This document shows positions 9,310 through 19,455 of a stretch of DNA of 64,000 bases, one piece after another. Positions within the stretch are counted from its first letter, which is position 1. Every line of letters starts with the position of its first letter. This DNA is from Streptomyces sannanensis (GTDB lineage Bacteria; Actinomycetota; Actinomycetes; Streptomycetales; Streptomycetaceae), in NCBI RefSeq assembly GCF_039536205.1, contig NZ_BAAAYL010000001.1:4030001-4094000 (forward strand), given 5' to 3'. A program made the translations under genes and the position numbers. The notes beneath the pieces were generated by a model. That model was not told the DNA's origin. It saw only the letters and a list, made by a program, of their open reading frames with translations, and did not search any database.

Positions 9310-9593
9310 TGAGCGAGAAGAACGTGACTGAGACGACTGAGCAGCGCGGTTTCCGCAAGACCCGTGAGGGTCTGGTCGTCAGCGACAAGATGGACAAGAC
9401 CGTCGTCGTCGCTGTCGAGGACCGTGTCAAGCACGCGCTGTACGGCAAGGTCATCCGCCGTACCAACAAGCTCAAGGCGCACGACGAGCAGAACGCCGCG
9501 GGTGTCGGCGACCGCGTCCTCCTCATGGAGACCCGGCCGCTGTCCGCGACGAAGCGCTGGCGCGTCGTCGAGATCCTCGAGAAGGCCAAGTAA
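9309..9593 (+). CDS. rpsQ: 30S ribosomal protein S17
   Basis: This 94-residue S17 has an actinobacterial N-terminal extension before the OB-fold core ([19 protein letters not shown]). It binds the 5' domain of 16S rRNA. It is the last gene of the S10 block. A 128-bp gap with two hairpins follows. Confidence 0.98.
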   Translation: MSEKNVTETTEQRGFRKTREGLVVSDKMDKTVVVAVEDRVKHALYGKVIRRTNKLKAHDEQNAAGVGDRVLLMETRPLSATKRWRVVEILEKAK

Positions 9594-9629
9594 TTCCCGC
9601 CAGGGAATTCGCAAGGCAAGCACATCCCT

Positions 9630-9693
9630 CCTAGGGGGACCCCCTAGGAACAGTTCCGCCAGGCTCCGGGGGGCTGCGTGAGCAGCCCCCCGG
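9630..9693 (+). terminator. Tandem hairpins between rpsQ and rplN
   Basis: CCTAGGGGG-A-CCCCCTAGG (9630-9648) is a near-perfect palindrome. A second hairpin, CCGGGGGGCTGC with its complement, lies at 9666-9693. They mark the S10/spc boundary and may attenuate rather than fully stop transcription. No separate spc promoter is obvious. Confidence 0.55.
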
Positions 9694-9721
9694 GGAACCG
9701 GCAGACGATCAGGAGATAGAC

Positions 9722-10090
9722 GTGATCCAGCAGGAGTCGCGACTGCGCGTCGCCGACAACACTGGTGCGAAGGAGATCCTTTGCATCCGTGTGCTCGGTG
9801 GCTCCGGTCGCCGCTACGCGGGCATCGGTGACGTCATCGTCGCCACCGTCAAGGACGCGATCCCCGGTGGCAACGTGAAGAAGGGCGACGTCGTCAAGGC
9901 TGTCGTCGTGCGCACCGTCAAGGAGCGCCGTCGCCAGGACGGCTCGTACATCCGCTTCGACGAGAACGCCGCCGTCATTCTGAAGAACGACGGTGACCCT
10001 CGCGGCACCCGCATCTTCGGCCCGGTCGGCCGTGAGCTGCGCGAGAAGAAGTTCATGAAGATCATCTCGCTCGCGCCGGAGGTGCTGTAA
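9722..10090 (+). CDS. rplN: 50S ribosomal protein L14
   Basis: This 122-residue L14 starts at GTG with AGGAGATAGAC upstream. The [18 protein letters not shown] start and [12 protein letters not shown] loop are diagnostic. It forms intersubunit bridge B8. It is the first gene of the spc block, 2 nt before rplX. Confidence 0.98.
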   Translation: MIQQESRLRVADNTGAKEILCIRVLGGSGRRYAGIGDVIVATVKDAIPGGNVKKGDVVKAVVVRTVKERRRQDGSYIRFDENAAVILKNDGDPRGTRIFGPVGRELREKKFMKIISLAPEVL

Positions 10091-10092
10091 GC

Positions 10093-10416
10093 ATGAAGAT
10101 CAAGAAGGGCGACCTGGTCCAGGTCATCACCGGTAAGGACAAGGGCAAGCAGGGCAAGGTCATCGCGGCCTTCCCCCGCGAGGACCGCGTCCTGGTCGAG
10201 GGTGTCAACCGGGTCAAGAAGCACACGAAGGCCAACCAGCCGGGCCGCGCTTCGCAGGCCGGCGGCATCGTGACCGTCGAGGCCCCGGTCCACGTGAGCA
10301 ACGTTCAGCTCGTCGTGGAGAAGGACGGCAAGAAGGTCGTGACCCGCGTCGGCTACCGCTTCGACGAGAACGGCAACAAGATCCGCGTTGCCAAGCGGAC
10401 TGGTGAGGACATCTGA
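10093..10416 (+). CDS. rplX: 50S ribosomal protein L24
   Basis: This 107-residue L24 has a KOW motif ([20 protein letters not shown]). It initiates assembly at the 5' end of 23S rRNA. It overlaps rplE by one base. Confidence 0.98.
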   Translation: MKIKKGDLVQVITGKDKGKQGKVIAAFPREDRVLVEGVNRVKKHTKANQPGRASQAGGIVTVEAPVHVSNVQLVVEKDGKKVVTRVGYRFDENGNKIRVAKRTGEDI

Positions 10417-10973
10417 TGACGACCACCACGACTCCGCGTCTCAAGACGAAGTACCGCGAGGAGATCACCGGCAAGCTGCGTGAGGAGTTCTCGTACGAGA
10501 ACGTCATGCAGGTTCCGGGCCTCGTCAAGATCGTGGTCAACATGGGTGTGGGCGACGCCGCCCGCGACTCCAAGCTGATCGAGGGCGCCATCCGCGACCT
10601 CACCACGATCACCGGTCAGAAGCCGGCCGTCACCAAGGCCCGCAAGTCCATCGCGCAGTTCAAGCTGCGTGAGGGTCAGCCGATCGGTGCCCACGTCACG
10701 CTCCGTGGCGACCGCATGTGGGAGTTCCTGGACCGCACCCTGTCGCTCGCGCTGCCGCGCATCCGCGACTTCCGTGGTCTGTCCCCGAAGCAGTTCGACG
10801 GCCGTGGCAACTACACCTTCGGTCTCACGGAGCAGGTCATGTTCCACGAGATCGACCAGGACAAGATCGACCGCGTCCGGGGTATGGACATCACCGTGGT
10901 GACCACGGCGACCAACGACGCTGAGGGCCGTGCGCTCCTCCGTCACCTCGGCTTCCCGTTCAAGGAGGCGTAA
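10416..10973 (+). CDS. rplE: 50S ribosomal protein L5
   Basis: This 185-residue L5 has the [20 protein letters not shown] segment and the [20 protein letters not shown] loop. It is part of the 5S RNA complex with L18. The start overlaps the rplX stop. Confidence 0.98.
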   Translation: MTTTTTPRLKTKYREEITGKLREEFSYENVMQVPGLVKIVVNMGVGDAARDSKLIEGAIRDLTTITGQKPAVTKARKSIAQFKLREGQPIGAHVTLRGDRMWEFLDRTLSLALPRIRDFRGLSPKQFDGRGNYTFGLTEQVMFHEIDQDKIDRVRGMDITVVTTATNDAEGRALLRHLGFPFKEA

Positions 10974-10978
10974 GCGAG

Positions 10979-11164
10979 ATGGCGAAGAAGGCTCTGATCG
11001 CGAAGGCTGCCCGCAAGCCCAAGTTCGGTGTGCGTGCCTACACGCGCTGCCAGCGCTGCGGCCGTCCCCACTCCGTTTACCGCAAGTTCGGCCTGTGCCG
11101 TGTGTGCCTTCGTGAGATGGCTCACCGCGGCGAGCTGCCGGGCGTGACCAAGAGCTCCTGGTAA
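10979..11164 (+). CDS. rpsN: 30S ribosomal protein S14 type Z (zinc form)
   Basis: This 61-residue S14 keeps both Cys pairs (CQRC and CRVC), so it is the zinc-containing form. Streptomyces often has a zinc-free paralogue elsewhere under Zur control, but none is visible here. A 237-bp gap follows before rpsH. Confidence 0.97.
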   Translation: MAKKALIAKAARKPKFGVRAYTRCQRCGRPHSVYRKFGLCRVCLREMAHRGELPGVTKSSW

Positions 11165-11401
11165 CAACCCGCTTGGGTTGATACCGGACTCTCGGTAAGC
11201 AAACAGGGTTGGCAGAGGCCCTTCTCCGTATGCCGTAGGCTTGCGGGGTTGGGCGTCTGCCGCCCTTGATCGACCGCGGGCTTGCCCGCTAATGAATGCT
11301 TACTACGCCGTAGGTCCCCGCACCGCACCCGTCCCGACCATGTTCGGGGAGAGGGATGGCGCATACAGGAAACCCCGGCGAGAGAGGCCGAAGGCCAATT
11401 C
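11165..11401 (+). other. rpsN-rpsH intergenic region with small hairpins
   Basis: This stretch has no gene. It holds CAACCC-GCTT-GGGTTG (11165-11180) and TACCG-GACTCT-CGGTA (11182-11197). A weak TTGGGT/TAAGCA pair with 17-nt spacing (11173-11201) overlaps them and could be a secondary promoter for rpsH onward. Confidence 0.35.
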
Positions 11402-11800
11402 ATGACCATGACTGATCCGATCGCAGACATGCTGACGCGTCTGCGTAACGCGAACTCGGCGTACCACGACTCCGTCGTGATGCCGCACAGCAAGATCAAG
11501 TCGCACATCGCGGAGATCCTCCAGCAGGAGGGCTTCATCACGGGCTGGCGTGTCGAGGACGCCGAGGTCGGCAAGAACCTCGTCCTCGAGCTGAAGTTCG
11601 GCCCGAACCGTGAGCGCTCCATCGCGGGCATCAAGCGGATCTCGAAGCCCGGTCTCCGGGTCTACGCGAAGTCCACCAACCTGCCGAAGGTGCTCGGCGG
11701 CCTGGGCGTGGCGATCATCTCCACGTCGCACGGTCTCCTGACCGACAAGCAGGCGCAGAAGAAGGGCGTGGGTGGGGAAGTCCTCGCCTACGTCTGGTAA
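11402..11800 (+). CDS. rpsH: 30S ribosomal protein S8
   Basis: This 132-residue S8 starts [18 protein letters not shown]. Two in-frame ATGs six bases apart are possible and the first is used. The C-terminal [13 protein letters not shown] and [10 protein letters not shown] segments are conserved. It binds the central domain of 16S rRNA. Confidence 0.98.
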   Translation: MTMTDPIADMLTRLRNANSAYHDSVVMPHSKIKSHIAEILQQEGFITGWRVEDAEVGKNLVLELKFGPNRERSIAGIKRISKPGLRVYAKSTNLPKVLGGLGVAIISTSHGLLTDKQAQKKGVGGEVLAYVW

Positions 11801-11820
11801 TCGGGAACGGAGGAAAAGCA

Positions 11821-12360
11821 ATGTCGCGTATCGGCAAGCTCCCCATCCCGGTTCCCGCCGGCGTGGACGTCACCATCGATGGCCGTACGGTCCAGGTGAA
11901 GGGCCCCAAGGGCACCCTGACCCACACCGTTGCCGCGCCGATCGAGATCGTCAAGGGTGAGGAAGGCGTTCTGAACGTCACCCGCCCGAACGACGAGCGG
12001 CAGAACAAGGCTCTGCACGGCCTGTCCCGCACCCTGGTGGCGAACATGATCACCGGTGTGACCCAGGGATACGTCAAGAAGCTCGAGATCAGCGGTGTCG
12101 GTTACCGCGTCCAGGCGAAGGGCTCCAACCTGGAGTTCGCGCTGGGCTACAGCCACCCGATCCTCATCGAGGCCCCCGAGGGCATCACCTTCGTCGTCGA
12201 GGCCCCGACCCGTTTCTCGGTCCAGGGCATCGACAAGCAGAAGGTCGGCGAGGTCGCCGCGAACATCCGCAAGCTGCGGAAGCCCGACCCGTACAAGGCC
12301 AAGGGCGTCAAGTACGAGGGCGAAGTCATCCGCCGCAAGGTCGGAAAGGCGGGTAAGTAA
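11821..12360 (+). CDS. rplF: 50S ribosomal protein L6
   Basis: This 179-residue L6 has two repeated domains and the C-terminal motif [20 protein letters not shown]. It lies near the sarcin-ricin loop. It is 3 nt before rplR. Confidence 0.98.
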   Translation: MSRIGKLPIPVPAGVDVTIDGRTVQVKGPKGTLTHTVAAPIEIVKGEEGVLNVTRPNDERQNKALHGLSRTLVANMITGVTQGYVKKLEISGVGYRVQAKGSNLEFALGYSHPILIEAPEGITFVVEAPTRFSVQGIDKQKVGEVAANIRKLRKPDPYKAKGVKYEGEVIRRKVGKAGK

Positions 12361-12363
12361 GCC

Positions 12364-12747
12364 ATGGCATACGGTGTGAAGATCGCCAAGGGCAAGGCCT
12401 ACAAGGCCGCTGCCATCAAGCGCCGCCACATCCGCATCCGCAAGAGGATCTCGGGCACGGCCGAGCGTCCGCGCCTGGTCGTGACGCGCTCGAACCGCCA
12501 CATCGTGGCCCAGGTCATCGACGACGTGCAGGGTCACACCCTGGCGTCGGCGTCGACCCTGGACACGTCGATCCGCGGTGTCGAGGGCGACAAGAGCGCC
12601 CAGGCCGGCAAGGTCGGCGCCCTGGTCGCCGAGCGCGCCAAGGCCGCGGGTGTCGAGGCTGTCGTGTTCGACCGTGGTGGCAACCAGTACGCCGGGCGCA
12701 TTGCCGCTCTGGCGGACGCCGCCCGCGAAGCCGGGCTGAAGTTCTAA
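12364..12747 (+). CDS. rplR: 50S ribosomal protein L18
   Basis: This 127-residue L18 has a basic N-terminus ([20 protein letters not shown]) and the [20 protein letters not shown] end. It binds 5S rRNA. Confidence 0.98.
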   Translation: MAYGVKIAKGKAYKAAAIKRRHIRIRKRISGTAERPRLVVTRSNRHIVAQVIDDVQGHTLASASTLDTSIRGVEGDKSAQAGKVGALVAERAKAAGVEAVVFDRGGNQYAGRIAALADAAREAGLKF

Positions 12748-12793
12748 GCCCCGGTTCCGGAGCTAGCGGACGTAACAGAGAGAGGTAAATCCA

Positions 12794-13399
12794 ATGGCTG
12801 GACCCCAGCGCCGCGGCAGCGGTGCCGGTGGCGGCGAGCGGCGGGACCGGAAGGGCCGTGACGGCGGCGCTGCTGCCGCCGAGAAGACCGCGTACGTTGA
12901 GCGCGTCGTCGCGATCAACCGCGTCGCCAAGGTTGTGAAGGGTGGTCGTCGCTTCAGCTTCACCGCGCTGGTCGTGGTGGGCGACGGTGACGGCACCGTG
13001 GGTGTCGGTTACGGCAAGGCCAAGGAGGTGCCGGCCGCCATCGCCAAGGGTGTTGAGGAGGCCAAGAAGCACTTCTTCAAGGTCCCCCGTATCCAGGGCA
13101 CCATCCCGCACCCGATCCAGGGTGAGAAGGCCGCGGGCGTCGTCCTGCTCAAGCCGGCTTCCCCCGGTACCGGTGTTATCGCCGGTGGCCCGGTGCGTGC
13201 CGTGCTCGAGTGCGCCGGCGTTCACGACATCCTGTCGAAGTCGCTCGGCTCCGACAACGCGATCAACATCGTGCACGCGACCGTGGAGGCCCTGAAGGGC
13301 CTGCAGCGTCCCGAGGAGATCGCGGCTCGCCGTGGTCTGCCGCTCGAGGACGTCGCCCCCGCGGCTCTGCTTCGTGCGCGTGCGGGAGCGGGTGCGTAA
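12794..13399 (+). CDS. rpsE: 30S ribosomal protein S5
   Basis: This 201-residue S5 has a Gly/Arg-rich N-terminal extension, the double-stranded-RNA-like domain ([20 protein letters not shown]) and the [15 protein letters not shown] loop. It guards decoding accuracy at the mRNA entry. The stop overlaps rpmD (TAATG). Confidence 0.98.
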   Translation: MAGPQRRGSGAGGGERRDRKGRDGGAAAAEKTAYVERVVAINRVAKVVKGGRRFSFTALVVVGDGDGTVGVGYGKAKEVPAAIAKGVEEAKKHFFKVPRIQGTIPHPIQGEKAAGVVLLKPASPGTGVIAGGPVRAVLECAGVHDILSKSLGSDNAINIVHATVEALKGLQRPEEIAARRGLPLEDVAPAALLRARAGAGA

Positions 13400-13581
13400 T
13401 GGCTCGCCTCAAGATCACGCAGACGAAGTCGTACATCGGCAGCAAGCAGAACCACCGCGACACCCTGCGTTCGCTTGGCCTGAAGCGGGTCAACGACGTG
13501 GTCGTCAAGGAGGACCGCCCCGAGTTCCGCGGCATGGTGCACACCGTCCGCCACCTCGTGACGGTTGAGGAGGTCGACTGA
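13399..13581 (+). CDS. rpmD: 50S ribosomal protein L30
   Basis: This 60-residue L30 has [20 protein letters not shown] and [14 protein letters not shown]. The ATG overlaps the rpsE stop by one base. It is 2 nt before rplO. Confidence 0.97.
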   Translation: MARLKITQTKSYIGSKQNHRDTLRSLGLKRVNDVVVKEDRPEFRGMVHTVRHLVTVEEVD

Positions 13582-13583
13582 TC

Positions 13584-14039
13584 ATGGCGGAGCAGAACCC
13601 GCTGAAGATCCACAACCTCCGTCCCGCCCCGGGCGCCAAGACCGCCAAGACCCGTGTGGGTCGTGGTGAGGCGTCGAAGGGTAAGACGGCCGGTCGTGGT
13701 ACGAAGGGTACGAAGGCCCGTTACCAGGTTCCGGAGAGCTTTGAGGGTGGCCAGATGCCGCTCCACATGCGCCTCCCGAAGCTGAAGGGCTTCAAGAACC
13801 CCTTCAAGACGGAGTTCCAGGTCGTCAACCTGGACAAGCTGGCCGAGCTCTACCCGCAGGGTGGCGAGGTCACGGTGGCCGACCTGGTCGCCAAGGGCGC
13901 GGTTCGCAAGAACCAGCTCGTCAAGGTGCTCGGCCAGGGCGAGATCTCCGTGGCGCTGCAGGTGACGGTCGACGCCGCCTCCGCCTCCGCCAAGGAGAAG
14001 ATCGCCGCTGCCGGCGGCACCGTCACCGAGCTCGTCTGA
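13584..14039 (+). CDS. rplO: 50S ribosomal protein L15
   Basis: This 151-residue L15 has the glycine-rich RNA-binding arm ([20 protein letters not shown]) and [17 protein letters not shown] hairpin follows 24 nt after the stop. Confidence 0.98.
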   Translation: MAEQNPLKIHNLRPAPGAKTAKTRVGRGEASKGKTAGRGTKGTKARYQVPESFEGGQMPLHMRLPKLKGFKNPFKTEFQVVNLDKLAELYPQGGEVTVADLVAKGAVRKNQLVKVLGQGEISVALQVTVDAASASAKEKIAAAGGTVTELV

Positions 14040-14063
14040 GACGACTCGATGGCCTGAACATCG

Positions 14064-14097
14064 ACCGGGGATGCCTCTCATATGGGGCATCCCCGGT
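14064..14097 (+). terminator. Hairpin between rplO and secY
   Basis: ACCGGGGATGCC pairs with GGCATCCCCGGT around a 10-nt loop. No U-tract follows, so it may be an attenuator that sets SecY level. No clear secY promoter is seen in 14098-14219. Confidence 0.6.
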
Positions 14098-14219
14098 TGG
14101 TCGTTCCTAGGCGGGCATGCTCGCGGGTAAGGTGGCGTGCACTGCTGTCCATATACGTATTCGTCGATCCTCAAGACCGTCACCTCTGACGCACGTGCGC
14201 GGGGGTCGCAGGAGGCACC

Positions 14220-15536
14220 GTGCTCACCGCGTTCGCCCGGGCGTTCAAGACACCCGACCTGCGCAAGAAGCTGCTCTTCACGCTCGGCATCATCGCGCTG
14301 TACCGGGTCGGCGCGAATGTCCCGATTCCCGGTGTCAGCTACAAGAACGTCCAGATCTGTGTGGAACAGGCAAGCCAGGGGGCCAACAGCCTCTTCGGCC
14401 TGGTCAACATGTTCAGCGGTGGTGCGCTGCTGCAGATCACGATCTTCGCGCTGGGCATCATGCCGTACATCACGGCAAGCATCATTCTGCAGCTGCTGAC
14501 TGTGGTCATTCCGCGGCTGGAGGCCCTCAAGAAGGAGGGCCAGGCGGGTACCACGAAGATCACGCAGTACACCCGTTACCTCACGGTGGCGCTCGCCATT
14601 CTGCAGGGCACCGGCCTGGTGGCCACCGCCCGCAGCGGTGCGCTCTTCAGCGGCTGCGCGGTCGCCGGGGAGATCGTGCCCGACCGGTCGATCTTCACCA
14701 CGGTCACCATGGTCATCACCATGACCGCCGGTACCGCCGTGGTCATGTGGCTGGGTGAGCTCATCACCGACCGCGGTATCGGCAACGGCATGTCGATCCT
14801 GATGTTCGTCTCGATCGCCGCCACCTTCCCCGGCCAGCTGTGGGCCATCAAGCAGCAGGGCAAGCTCGCCCAGGGCTGGATCGAGTTCGGCACCGTCATC
14901 CTGGTCGGCTTCGTCATGGTCGCCCTGGTGGTCTTCGTCGAGCAGGCACAGCGCCGCATCCCGGTCCAGTACGCGAAGCGGATGATCGGCCGCCGGTCCT
15001 ACGGCGGAACGTCCACCTACATCCCGCTGAAGGTCAACCAGGCGGGTGTGATTCCGGTCATCTTCGCGTCGTCGCTGCTTTACATTCCGGCCCTGATCGT
15101 TCAGTTCTCGAACTCGCAGGCCGACTGGGCGGTGTGGATCAGGAACAACTTCGTCAAGGGTGACCACCCCTACTACATCGCGTCGTACTTCATCCTCATC
15201 GTGTTCTTCGCCTTCTTCTACGTGGCGATCTCGTTCAACCCCGAGGAAGTCGCCGACAACATGAAGAAGTATGGTGGCTTCATCCCGGGTATCCGGGCTG
15301 GTCGACCTACTGCTGAGTACCTGAGCTATGTGCTCAACCGGATCACCTGGCCGGGCTCGCTGTACCTGGGTCTGATCGCTCTCGTACCAACGATGGCGTT
15401 GGCGGGCTTCGGCGCTAACCAGAACTTCCCGTTCGGCGGGACGAGCATCCTGATCATCGTGGGTGTGGGTCTGGAGACCGTGAAGCAGATCGAGAGCCAG
15501 CTCCAGCAGCGCAATTACGAAGGGTTCCTCCGCTGA
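14220..15536 (+). CDS. secY: Preprotein translocase subunit SecY
   Basis: This 438-residue protein has ten predicted membrane helices and forms the Sec channel. The plug-region helix and the [20 protein letters not shown] helix are recognisable. It starts at GTG 14220 with GCAGGAGGCACC upstream. Its stop overlaps adk by one base, a conserved actinobacterial pairing. Confidence 0.97.
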   Translation: MLTAFARAFKTPDLRKKLLFTLGIIALYRVGANVPIPGVSYKNVQICVEQASQGANSLFGLVNMFSGGALLQITIFALGIMPYITASIILQLLTVVIPRLEALKKEGQAGTTKITQYTRYLTVALAILQGTGLVATARSGALFSGCAVAGEIVPDRSIFTTVTMVITMTAGTAVVMWLGELITDRGIGNGMSILMFVSIAATFPGQLWAIKQQGKLAQGWIEFGTVILVGFVMVALVVFVEQAQRRIPVQYAKRMIGRRSYGGTSTYIPLKVNQAGVIPVIFASSLLYIPALIVQFSNSQADWAVWIRNNFVKGDHPYYIASYFILIVFFAFFYVAISFNPEEVADNMKKYGGFIPGIRAGRPTAEYLSYVLNRITWPGSLYLGLIALVPTMALAGFGANQNFPFGGTSILIIVGVGLETVKQIESQLQQRNYEGFLR

Positions 15537-16195
15537 TGCGAATCGTCCTCGTCGGACCTCCCGGTGCCGGCAAGGGAACGCAGGCCGCGTTCCTTGCCAA
15601 GAACCTGGCCATCCCGCACATCTCCACGGGTGACCTCTTCCGGGCCAACATCAGTCAGGGCACGGCTCTCGGCAAGCAGGCCAAGGCGTTCATGGACGCC
15701 GGTGAACTCGTTCCGGACGAGGTCACGATCGGCATGGCCAAGGACCGGATGGAGCAGCCCGACGCCGGGAACGGCTTCCTCCTCGACGGCTTCCCGCGCA
15801 ACGTCTCGCAGGCCGAGGCGCTCGACGAGATGCTGAAGACCGAGGGCATGAAGCTCGACGGGGTGCTCGACCTGGAGGTTCCCGAGGACGAGGTCGTGAA
15901 GCGGATCGCCGGCCGGCGCATCTGCCGCAACGACAGCGCGCACGTCTTCCACGTCTCGTACACCCCGCCGAAGCAGGAGGGCGTCTGCGACGTCTGCGGC
16001 GGCGAGCTGTACCAGCGCGACGACGACTCCGAGGAGACCGTGCGCAAGCGGCTGGAGGTCTACCACACGCAGACCGAGCCGATCATCGACTACTACAAGG
16101 CCCAGGGCCTGGTGGTCACCATCTCGGCGCTCGGCAAGGTCGACGAGGTGACCAAGCGCGCGATGGACGCCCTCAAGGGCGACAGCGCGGCCTGA
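15536..16195 (+). CDS. adk: Adenylate kinase
   Basis: This 219-residue protein has a P-loop GPPGAGKGT at residues 7-15, the DGFPRN motif and an LID domain with a CDVC pair. The first Cys pair of the Gram-positive zinc LID is reduced to one Cys (ICRND), so zinc binding is doubtful. It converts AMP plus ATP to two ADP. It is coupled to secY. Confidence 0.97.
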   Translation: MRIVLVGPPGAGKGTQAAFLAKNLAIPHISTGDLFRANISQGTALGKQAKAFMDAGELVPDEVTIGMAKDRMEQPDAGNGFLLDGFPRNVSQAEALDEMLKTEGMKLDGVLDLEVPEDEVVKRIAGRRICRNDSAHVFHVSYTPPKQEGVCDVCGGELYQRDDDSEETVRKRLEVYHTQTEPIIDYYKAQGLVVTISALGKVDEVTKRAMDALKGDSAA

Positions 16196-16217
16196 CAGCC
16201 CGAGCAATACGTTCCGC

Positions 16218-16250
16218 ACGGCCGCGGCGCCCTCTGGGTGCCGCGGCCGT
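16218..16250 (+). terminator. Hairpin after adk
   Basis: An 11-bp perfect stem (ACGGCCGCGGC against GCCGCGGCCGT) with an 11-nt loop lies 23 nt after the adk stop and before map. Confidence 0.65.
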
Positions 16251-16322
16251 CGCGTGCCGGGCTCCGTACGCCCGTATCGTTGAAGTCACACCCCGTACCC
16301 GACCCGAAAGGCGCCAGCCGCA

Positions 16323-17168
16323 ATGGTGGAGATCAAGACCCCCGAGCAGATCGCGAAGATGCGCGAGGCGGGACTGGTCGTCGCCGCCATCCACGCGGCC
16401 ACCCGGGAGGCGGCCGTCCCCGGCGCCACCACCAAGGATCTGGACGAGGTCGCCCGCAAGGTGCTCAAGGAGCACGGCGCCAAGTCGAACTTCCTCGGGT
16501 ACGGCGGCTTCCCCGCCACGATCTGCACCTCGGTCAACGAGGTCGTCGTCCACGGCATCCCGGACGACAAGACCGTCCTGAAGGACGGCGACATCATCTC
16601 CATCGACTGCGGCGCGATCATCGAAGGCTGGCACGGCGACGCCGCCTACACCGCCTTCGTGGGCTCCGGCCACGCCCCGGAGCTGCTCGAGCTCTCCCGG
16701 GTGACCGAGGAGTCGATGTGGGCCGGCATCGCCGCGATGAAGAAGGGCAACCGGCTGGTCGACGTGTCCCGGGCGATCGAGAGCTACATCCGCCGCCAGC
16801 CGCGCCCGCCGAAGGGCAAGTACGGGATCATCGAGGAGTACGGCGGTCACGGCATCGGCTCCGAGATGCACATGGACCCGCATCTGCTGAACTACGTCGA
16901 CAAGCGCCGCCTCCTCGGCCGCCACAACCCGAAGCTGGTCCCCGGCCTCTGCCTGGCGATCGAGCCGATGGTCTCGCTGGGCACCCCCCGCACCGAGGTG
17001 CTGGAGGACGACTGGACGGTCATCACGACCGACGGCACCTGGTCCTCGCACTGGGAGCACTCGGTGGCCCTCACCGAACAGGGCCCCCTGGTGCTGACCG
17101 CCCCCGACGGCGGCAAGGCGCGGCTCGCGGAACTGGGCGTCGTGGCGGCCCCGGATCCGCTGGGCTGA
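16323..17168 (+). CDS. map: Methionine aminopeptidase type I
   Basis: This 281-residue protein has all five metal ligands: Asp in SIDCGAI, Asp in HGDAAY, His in GHGIG, Glu in AIEPMV and Glu in WEHSVAL. It removes the N-terminal Met from nascent chains. It starts at ATG 16323 in MVEIKTPEQIAKMREAG. Its last 61 bp are the first copy of a tandem array running to 17830 that repeats this gene's end four more times. Confidence 0.97.
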   Translation: MVEIKTPEQIAKMREAGLVVAAIHAATREAAVPGATTKDLDEVARKVLKEHGAKSNFLGYGGFPATICTSVNEVVVHGIPDDKTVLKDGDIISIDCGAIIEGWHGDAAYTAFVGSGHAPELLELSRVTEESMWAGIAAMKKGNRLVDVSRAIESYIRRQPRPPKGKYGIIEEYGGHGIGSEMHMDPHLLNYVDKRRLLGRHNPKLVPGLCLAIEPMVSLGTPRTEVLEDDWTVITTDGTWSSHWEHSVALTEQGPLVLTAPDGGKARLAELGVVAAPDPLG

Positions 17169-17830
17169 GCCGGGTCGCCTGCCACCCCCGACGGACGGAG
17201 TCCGGCGCAGCCGCTCGAAGCTTGTGAGGCGCCCCGGCGCCGAGCCCGCGAGTGCGGCGTGAGGAAGGGCAGTCGGCGGCAAGGCGCGGCTCGCGGAACT
17301 GGTGTCGTGGCGGCCCCGGATCCGCTGGGCTGAGCCGGGTCGCCTGCCACCCCCGACGGACGGAGTCCGGCGCAGCCGCTCGAAGCTTGTGAGGCGCCCC
17401 GGCGCCGAGCCCGCGAGTGCGGCGTGAGGAAGGGCAGTCGGCGGCAAGGCGCGGCTCGCGGAACTGGTGTCGTGGCGGCCCCGGATCCGCTGGGCTGAGC
17501 CGGGTCGCCTGCCACCCCCGACGGACGGAGTCCGGCGCAGCCGCTCGAAGCTTGTGAGGCGCCCCGGCGCCGAGCCCGCGAGTGCGGCGTGAGGAAGGGC
17601 AGTCGGCGGCAAGGCGCGGCTCGCGGAACTGGGCGTCGTGGCGGCCCCGGATCCGCTGGGCTGAGCCGGGTCGCCTGCCACCCCCGACGGACGGAGTCCG
17701 GCGCAGCCGCTCGAAGCTTGTGAGGCGCCCCGGCGCCGAGCCCGCGAGTGCGGCGTGAGGAAGGGCAGTCGGCGGCAAGGCGCGGCTCGCGGAACTGGGC
17801 GTCGTGGCGGCCCCCGACCCGCTGGGCTGA
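17108..17830 (+). repeat. Tandem array duplicating the 3' end of map
   Basis: Units begin at 17108, 17274, 17439 and 17604 (lengths 166, 165, 165, 166), and a fifth partial copy of 61 bp starts at 17770. Each contains the last 61 bp of map (KARLAELGVVAAPDPLG-stop) plus about 104 bp of spacer beginning GCCGGGTCGCCTG. Units 2 and 3 have GGTGTCG where the others have GGGCGTCG. The fifth copy differs from the first by CCG-GAT to CCC-GAC, both synonymous, and is followed by unique DNA. Confidence 0.93.
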
Positions 17831-17836
17831 GGCCTT

Positions 17837-17857
17837 GGAGCGGGTCGGACCCGCTCC
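17837..17857 (+). terminator. Hairpin after the map repeat array
   Basis: GGAGCGGGT pairs with ACCCGCTCC around a 3-nt loop, 6 nt after the last map-like stop. It is a likely terminator of the spc block. Confidence 0.5.
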
Positions 17858-17917
17858 GCGTAACGATCTTCTCGTCTGGGCACACTTTCCCGATTCGTCT
17901 TTTGGGAAGCCCTGACG

Positions 17918-17923
17918 TAGACT
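17918..17923 (+). promoter_or_regulatory. Candidate infA promoter (-10 TAGACT)
   Basis: TAGACT is the -10 form common to Streptomyces rRNA and translation genes. The -35 region about 18 nt upstream (TTCGTC) is weak. It lies 80 nt before the infA GTG, consistent with a separate start for the alpha block after the map repeats. Confidence 0.5.
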
Positions 17924-18003
17924 GATGCGTCGGCTCGCGTGTACCCGCATGTGCGCATGCGGTGCAAGTAGTCGATCAAGGTAGTCGATTCGAAGGGCGA
18001 AGC

Positions 18004-18225
18004 GTGGCCAAGAAGCAAGGTGCCATCGAGATCGAGGGCACTGTCATTGAGTCTCTGCCTAACGCCATGTTCAAGGTGGAGCTGCAGAACGGTCACAAGG
18101 TCCTCGCGCACATCAGCGGAAAGATGCGGATGCACTACATCCGTATTCTTCCCGATGACCGGGTCGTGGTGGAGCTGTCTCCGTACGACCTGACGCGTGG
18201 GCGGATCGTCTACCGCTACAAGTAG
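18004..18225 (+). CDS. infA: Translation initiation factor IF-1
   Basis: This 73-residue single OB fold ([18 protein letters not shown], then [20 protein letters not shown]) starts at GTG 18004. IF-1 blocks the A site during initiation. It opens the alpha block infA-rpmJ-rpsM-rpsK-rpoA-rplQ. Confidence 0.98.
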   Translation: MAKKQGAIEIEGTVIESLPNAMFKVELQNGHKVLAHISGKMRMHYIRILPDDRVVVELSPYDLTRGRIVYRYK

Positions 18226-18283
18226 ATCTTGCCCGCACCCCTCCCGTGGGGTGATGGCACTGACCCGGAGAACCTCACATCCC

Positions 18284-18397
18284 ATGAAGGTCAAGCCGAG
18301 CGTCAAGAAGATCTGCGACAAGTGCAAGGTGATCCGCCGTCACGGCCGGGTCATGGTCATCTGCGACAACCTGCGCCACAAGCAGCGCCAGGGCTGA
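18284..18397 (+). CDS. rpmJ: 50S ribosomal protein L36 (zinc form)
   Basis: This 37-residue protein starts [16 protein letters not shown]. The C-x2-C, C and H zinc ligands are all present (CDKC, then CDNLRH). It is one of the smallest r-proteins, late assembling, near helix 89-91. A 201-bp gap to rpsM holds only short hairpins. Confidence 0.97.
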   Translation: MKVKPSVKKICDKCKVIRRHGRVMVICDNLRHKQRQG

Positions 18398-18598
18398 CGC
18401 ACGCCGACCTGCACCTCGCAGTTCATCGCGCGACGCATAGCAATACGTACATACGCAGAGTCCGACGCCCCTGCTCATGGGGGTCGACACCTCCGGCGGA
18501 GGCCGGGGACCGGGACGTACCACCTCTTTCGATCAGAAGAGGTCGGCGGCCCGGAATGGCTTTGCGGAAGACCTCCGACACCACACAGGAGCCACTCA

Positions 18599-18979
18599 AT
18601 GGCACGCCTTTCCGGCGTTGACCTTCCGCGCGACAAGCGCGTCGAGGTCGCCCTCACCTACGTCTTCGGCATCGGTCGCACCCTGTCGAAGGAGGCGCTC
18701 GCCGCCACCGGCGTCGACCCGAACACCCGCGTTCGTGACCTGTCCGAAGAGGACCTGGTCAAGCTCCGCGAGTACGTGGACGCCAACATCAAGACCGAGG
18801 GTGACCTCCGTCGTGAGATCCAGGCCGACATCCGCCGCAAGGTCGAGATCGGCTGTTACCAGGGTCTGCGTCACCGTCGTGGCCTTCCGGTCCGCGGTCA
18901 GCGCACCAGCACCAACGCCCGCACCCGCAAGGGCCCGCGTCGCGCCATCGCCGGTAAGAAGAAGCCGGGCAAGAAGTAG
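18599..18979 (+). CDS. rpsM: 30S ribosomal protein S13
   Basis: This 126-residue S13 has [20 protein letters not shown], the H2TH region and a basic tail ([20 protein letters not shown]) that touches tRNA. Confidence 0.98.
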   Translation: MARLSGVDLPRDKRVEVALTYVFGIGRTLSKEALAATGVDPNTRVRDLSEEDLVKLREYVDANIKTEGDLRREIQADIRRKVEIGCYQGLRHRRGLPVRGQRTSTNARTRKGPRRAIAGKKKPGKK

Positions 18980-19050
18980 TCCTCAGCGGACTTTGACCAT
19001 GCGGTCTTCGCTGTAGGACCGACCACCTCCACTCCACGGGAGTAAGACGA

Positions 19051-19455
19051 ATGCCTCCTAAGGGCCGTCAGGGCGCTGCCAAGAAGGTGCGCCGCAAGGA
19101 AAAGAAGAACGTCGCTCACGGCCACGCGCACATCAAGAGCACGTTCAACAACACCATCGTTTCGATCACGGACCCGTCCGGCAACGTGATCTCCTGGGCC
19201 TCCGCCGGCCACGTCGGCTTCAAGGGCTCGCGCAAGTCCACCCCCTTCGCCGCGCAGATGGCCGCCGAGTCGGCCGCCCGCCGCGCGCAGGAGCACGGCA
19301 TGCGCAAGGTCGACGTCTTCGTCAAGGGTCCCGGCTCCGGCCGTGAGACCGCGATCCGCTCCCTCCAGGCCACCGGCCTCGAGGTCGGCTCGATCCAGGA
19401 CGTCACCCCCACCCCGCACAACGGCTGCCGCCCGCCGAAGCGCCGCCGCGTCTGA
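19051..19455 (+). CDS. rpsK: 30S ribosomal protein S11
   Basis: This 134-residue S11 has [18 protein letters not shown] and a C-terminus [14 protein letters not shown]. It lies on the 30S platform. Its last 11 bp begin a 43-bp tandem repeat downstream. Confidence 0.98.
   Translation: MPPKGRQGAAKKVRRKEKKNVAHGHAHIKSTFNNTIVSITDPSGNVISWASAGHVGFKGSRKSTPFAAQMAAESAARRAQEHGMRKVDVFVKGPGSGRETAIRSLQATGLEVGSIQDVTPTPHNGCRPPKRRRV

Noticed and set aside
13263..15167. 634-codon minus-strand frame opposite rpmD, rplO and secY
   Set aside because: It is a shadow of conserved coding sequence with no recognisable domain.
17108..17830. CRISPR array suspected from regular repeats
   Set aside because: The spacers are identical rather than unique, the unit contains coding sequence, and no cas gene is near.
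16173..18327. Long open frames on the minus strand across the map repeats, with a recurring peptide of 55 residues
   Set aside because: The period arises because 165 bp is 55 codons. The frames are antisense to map and its copies, have Streptomyces shadow composition, and match no domain.
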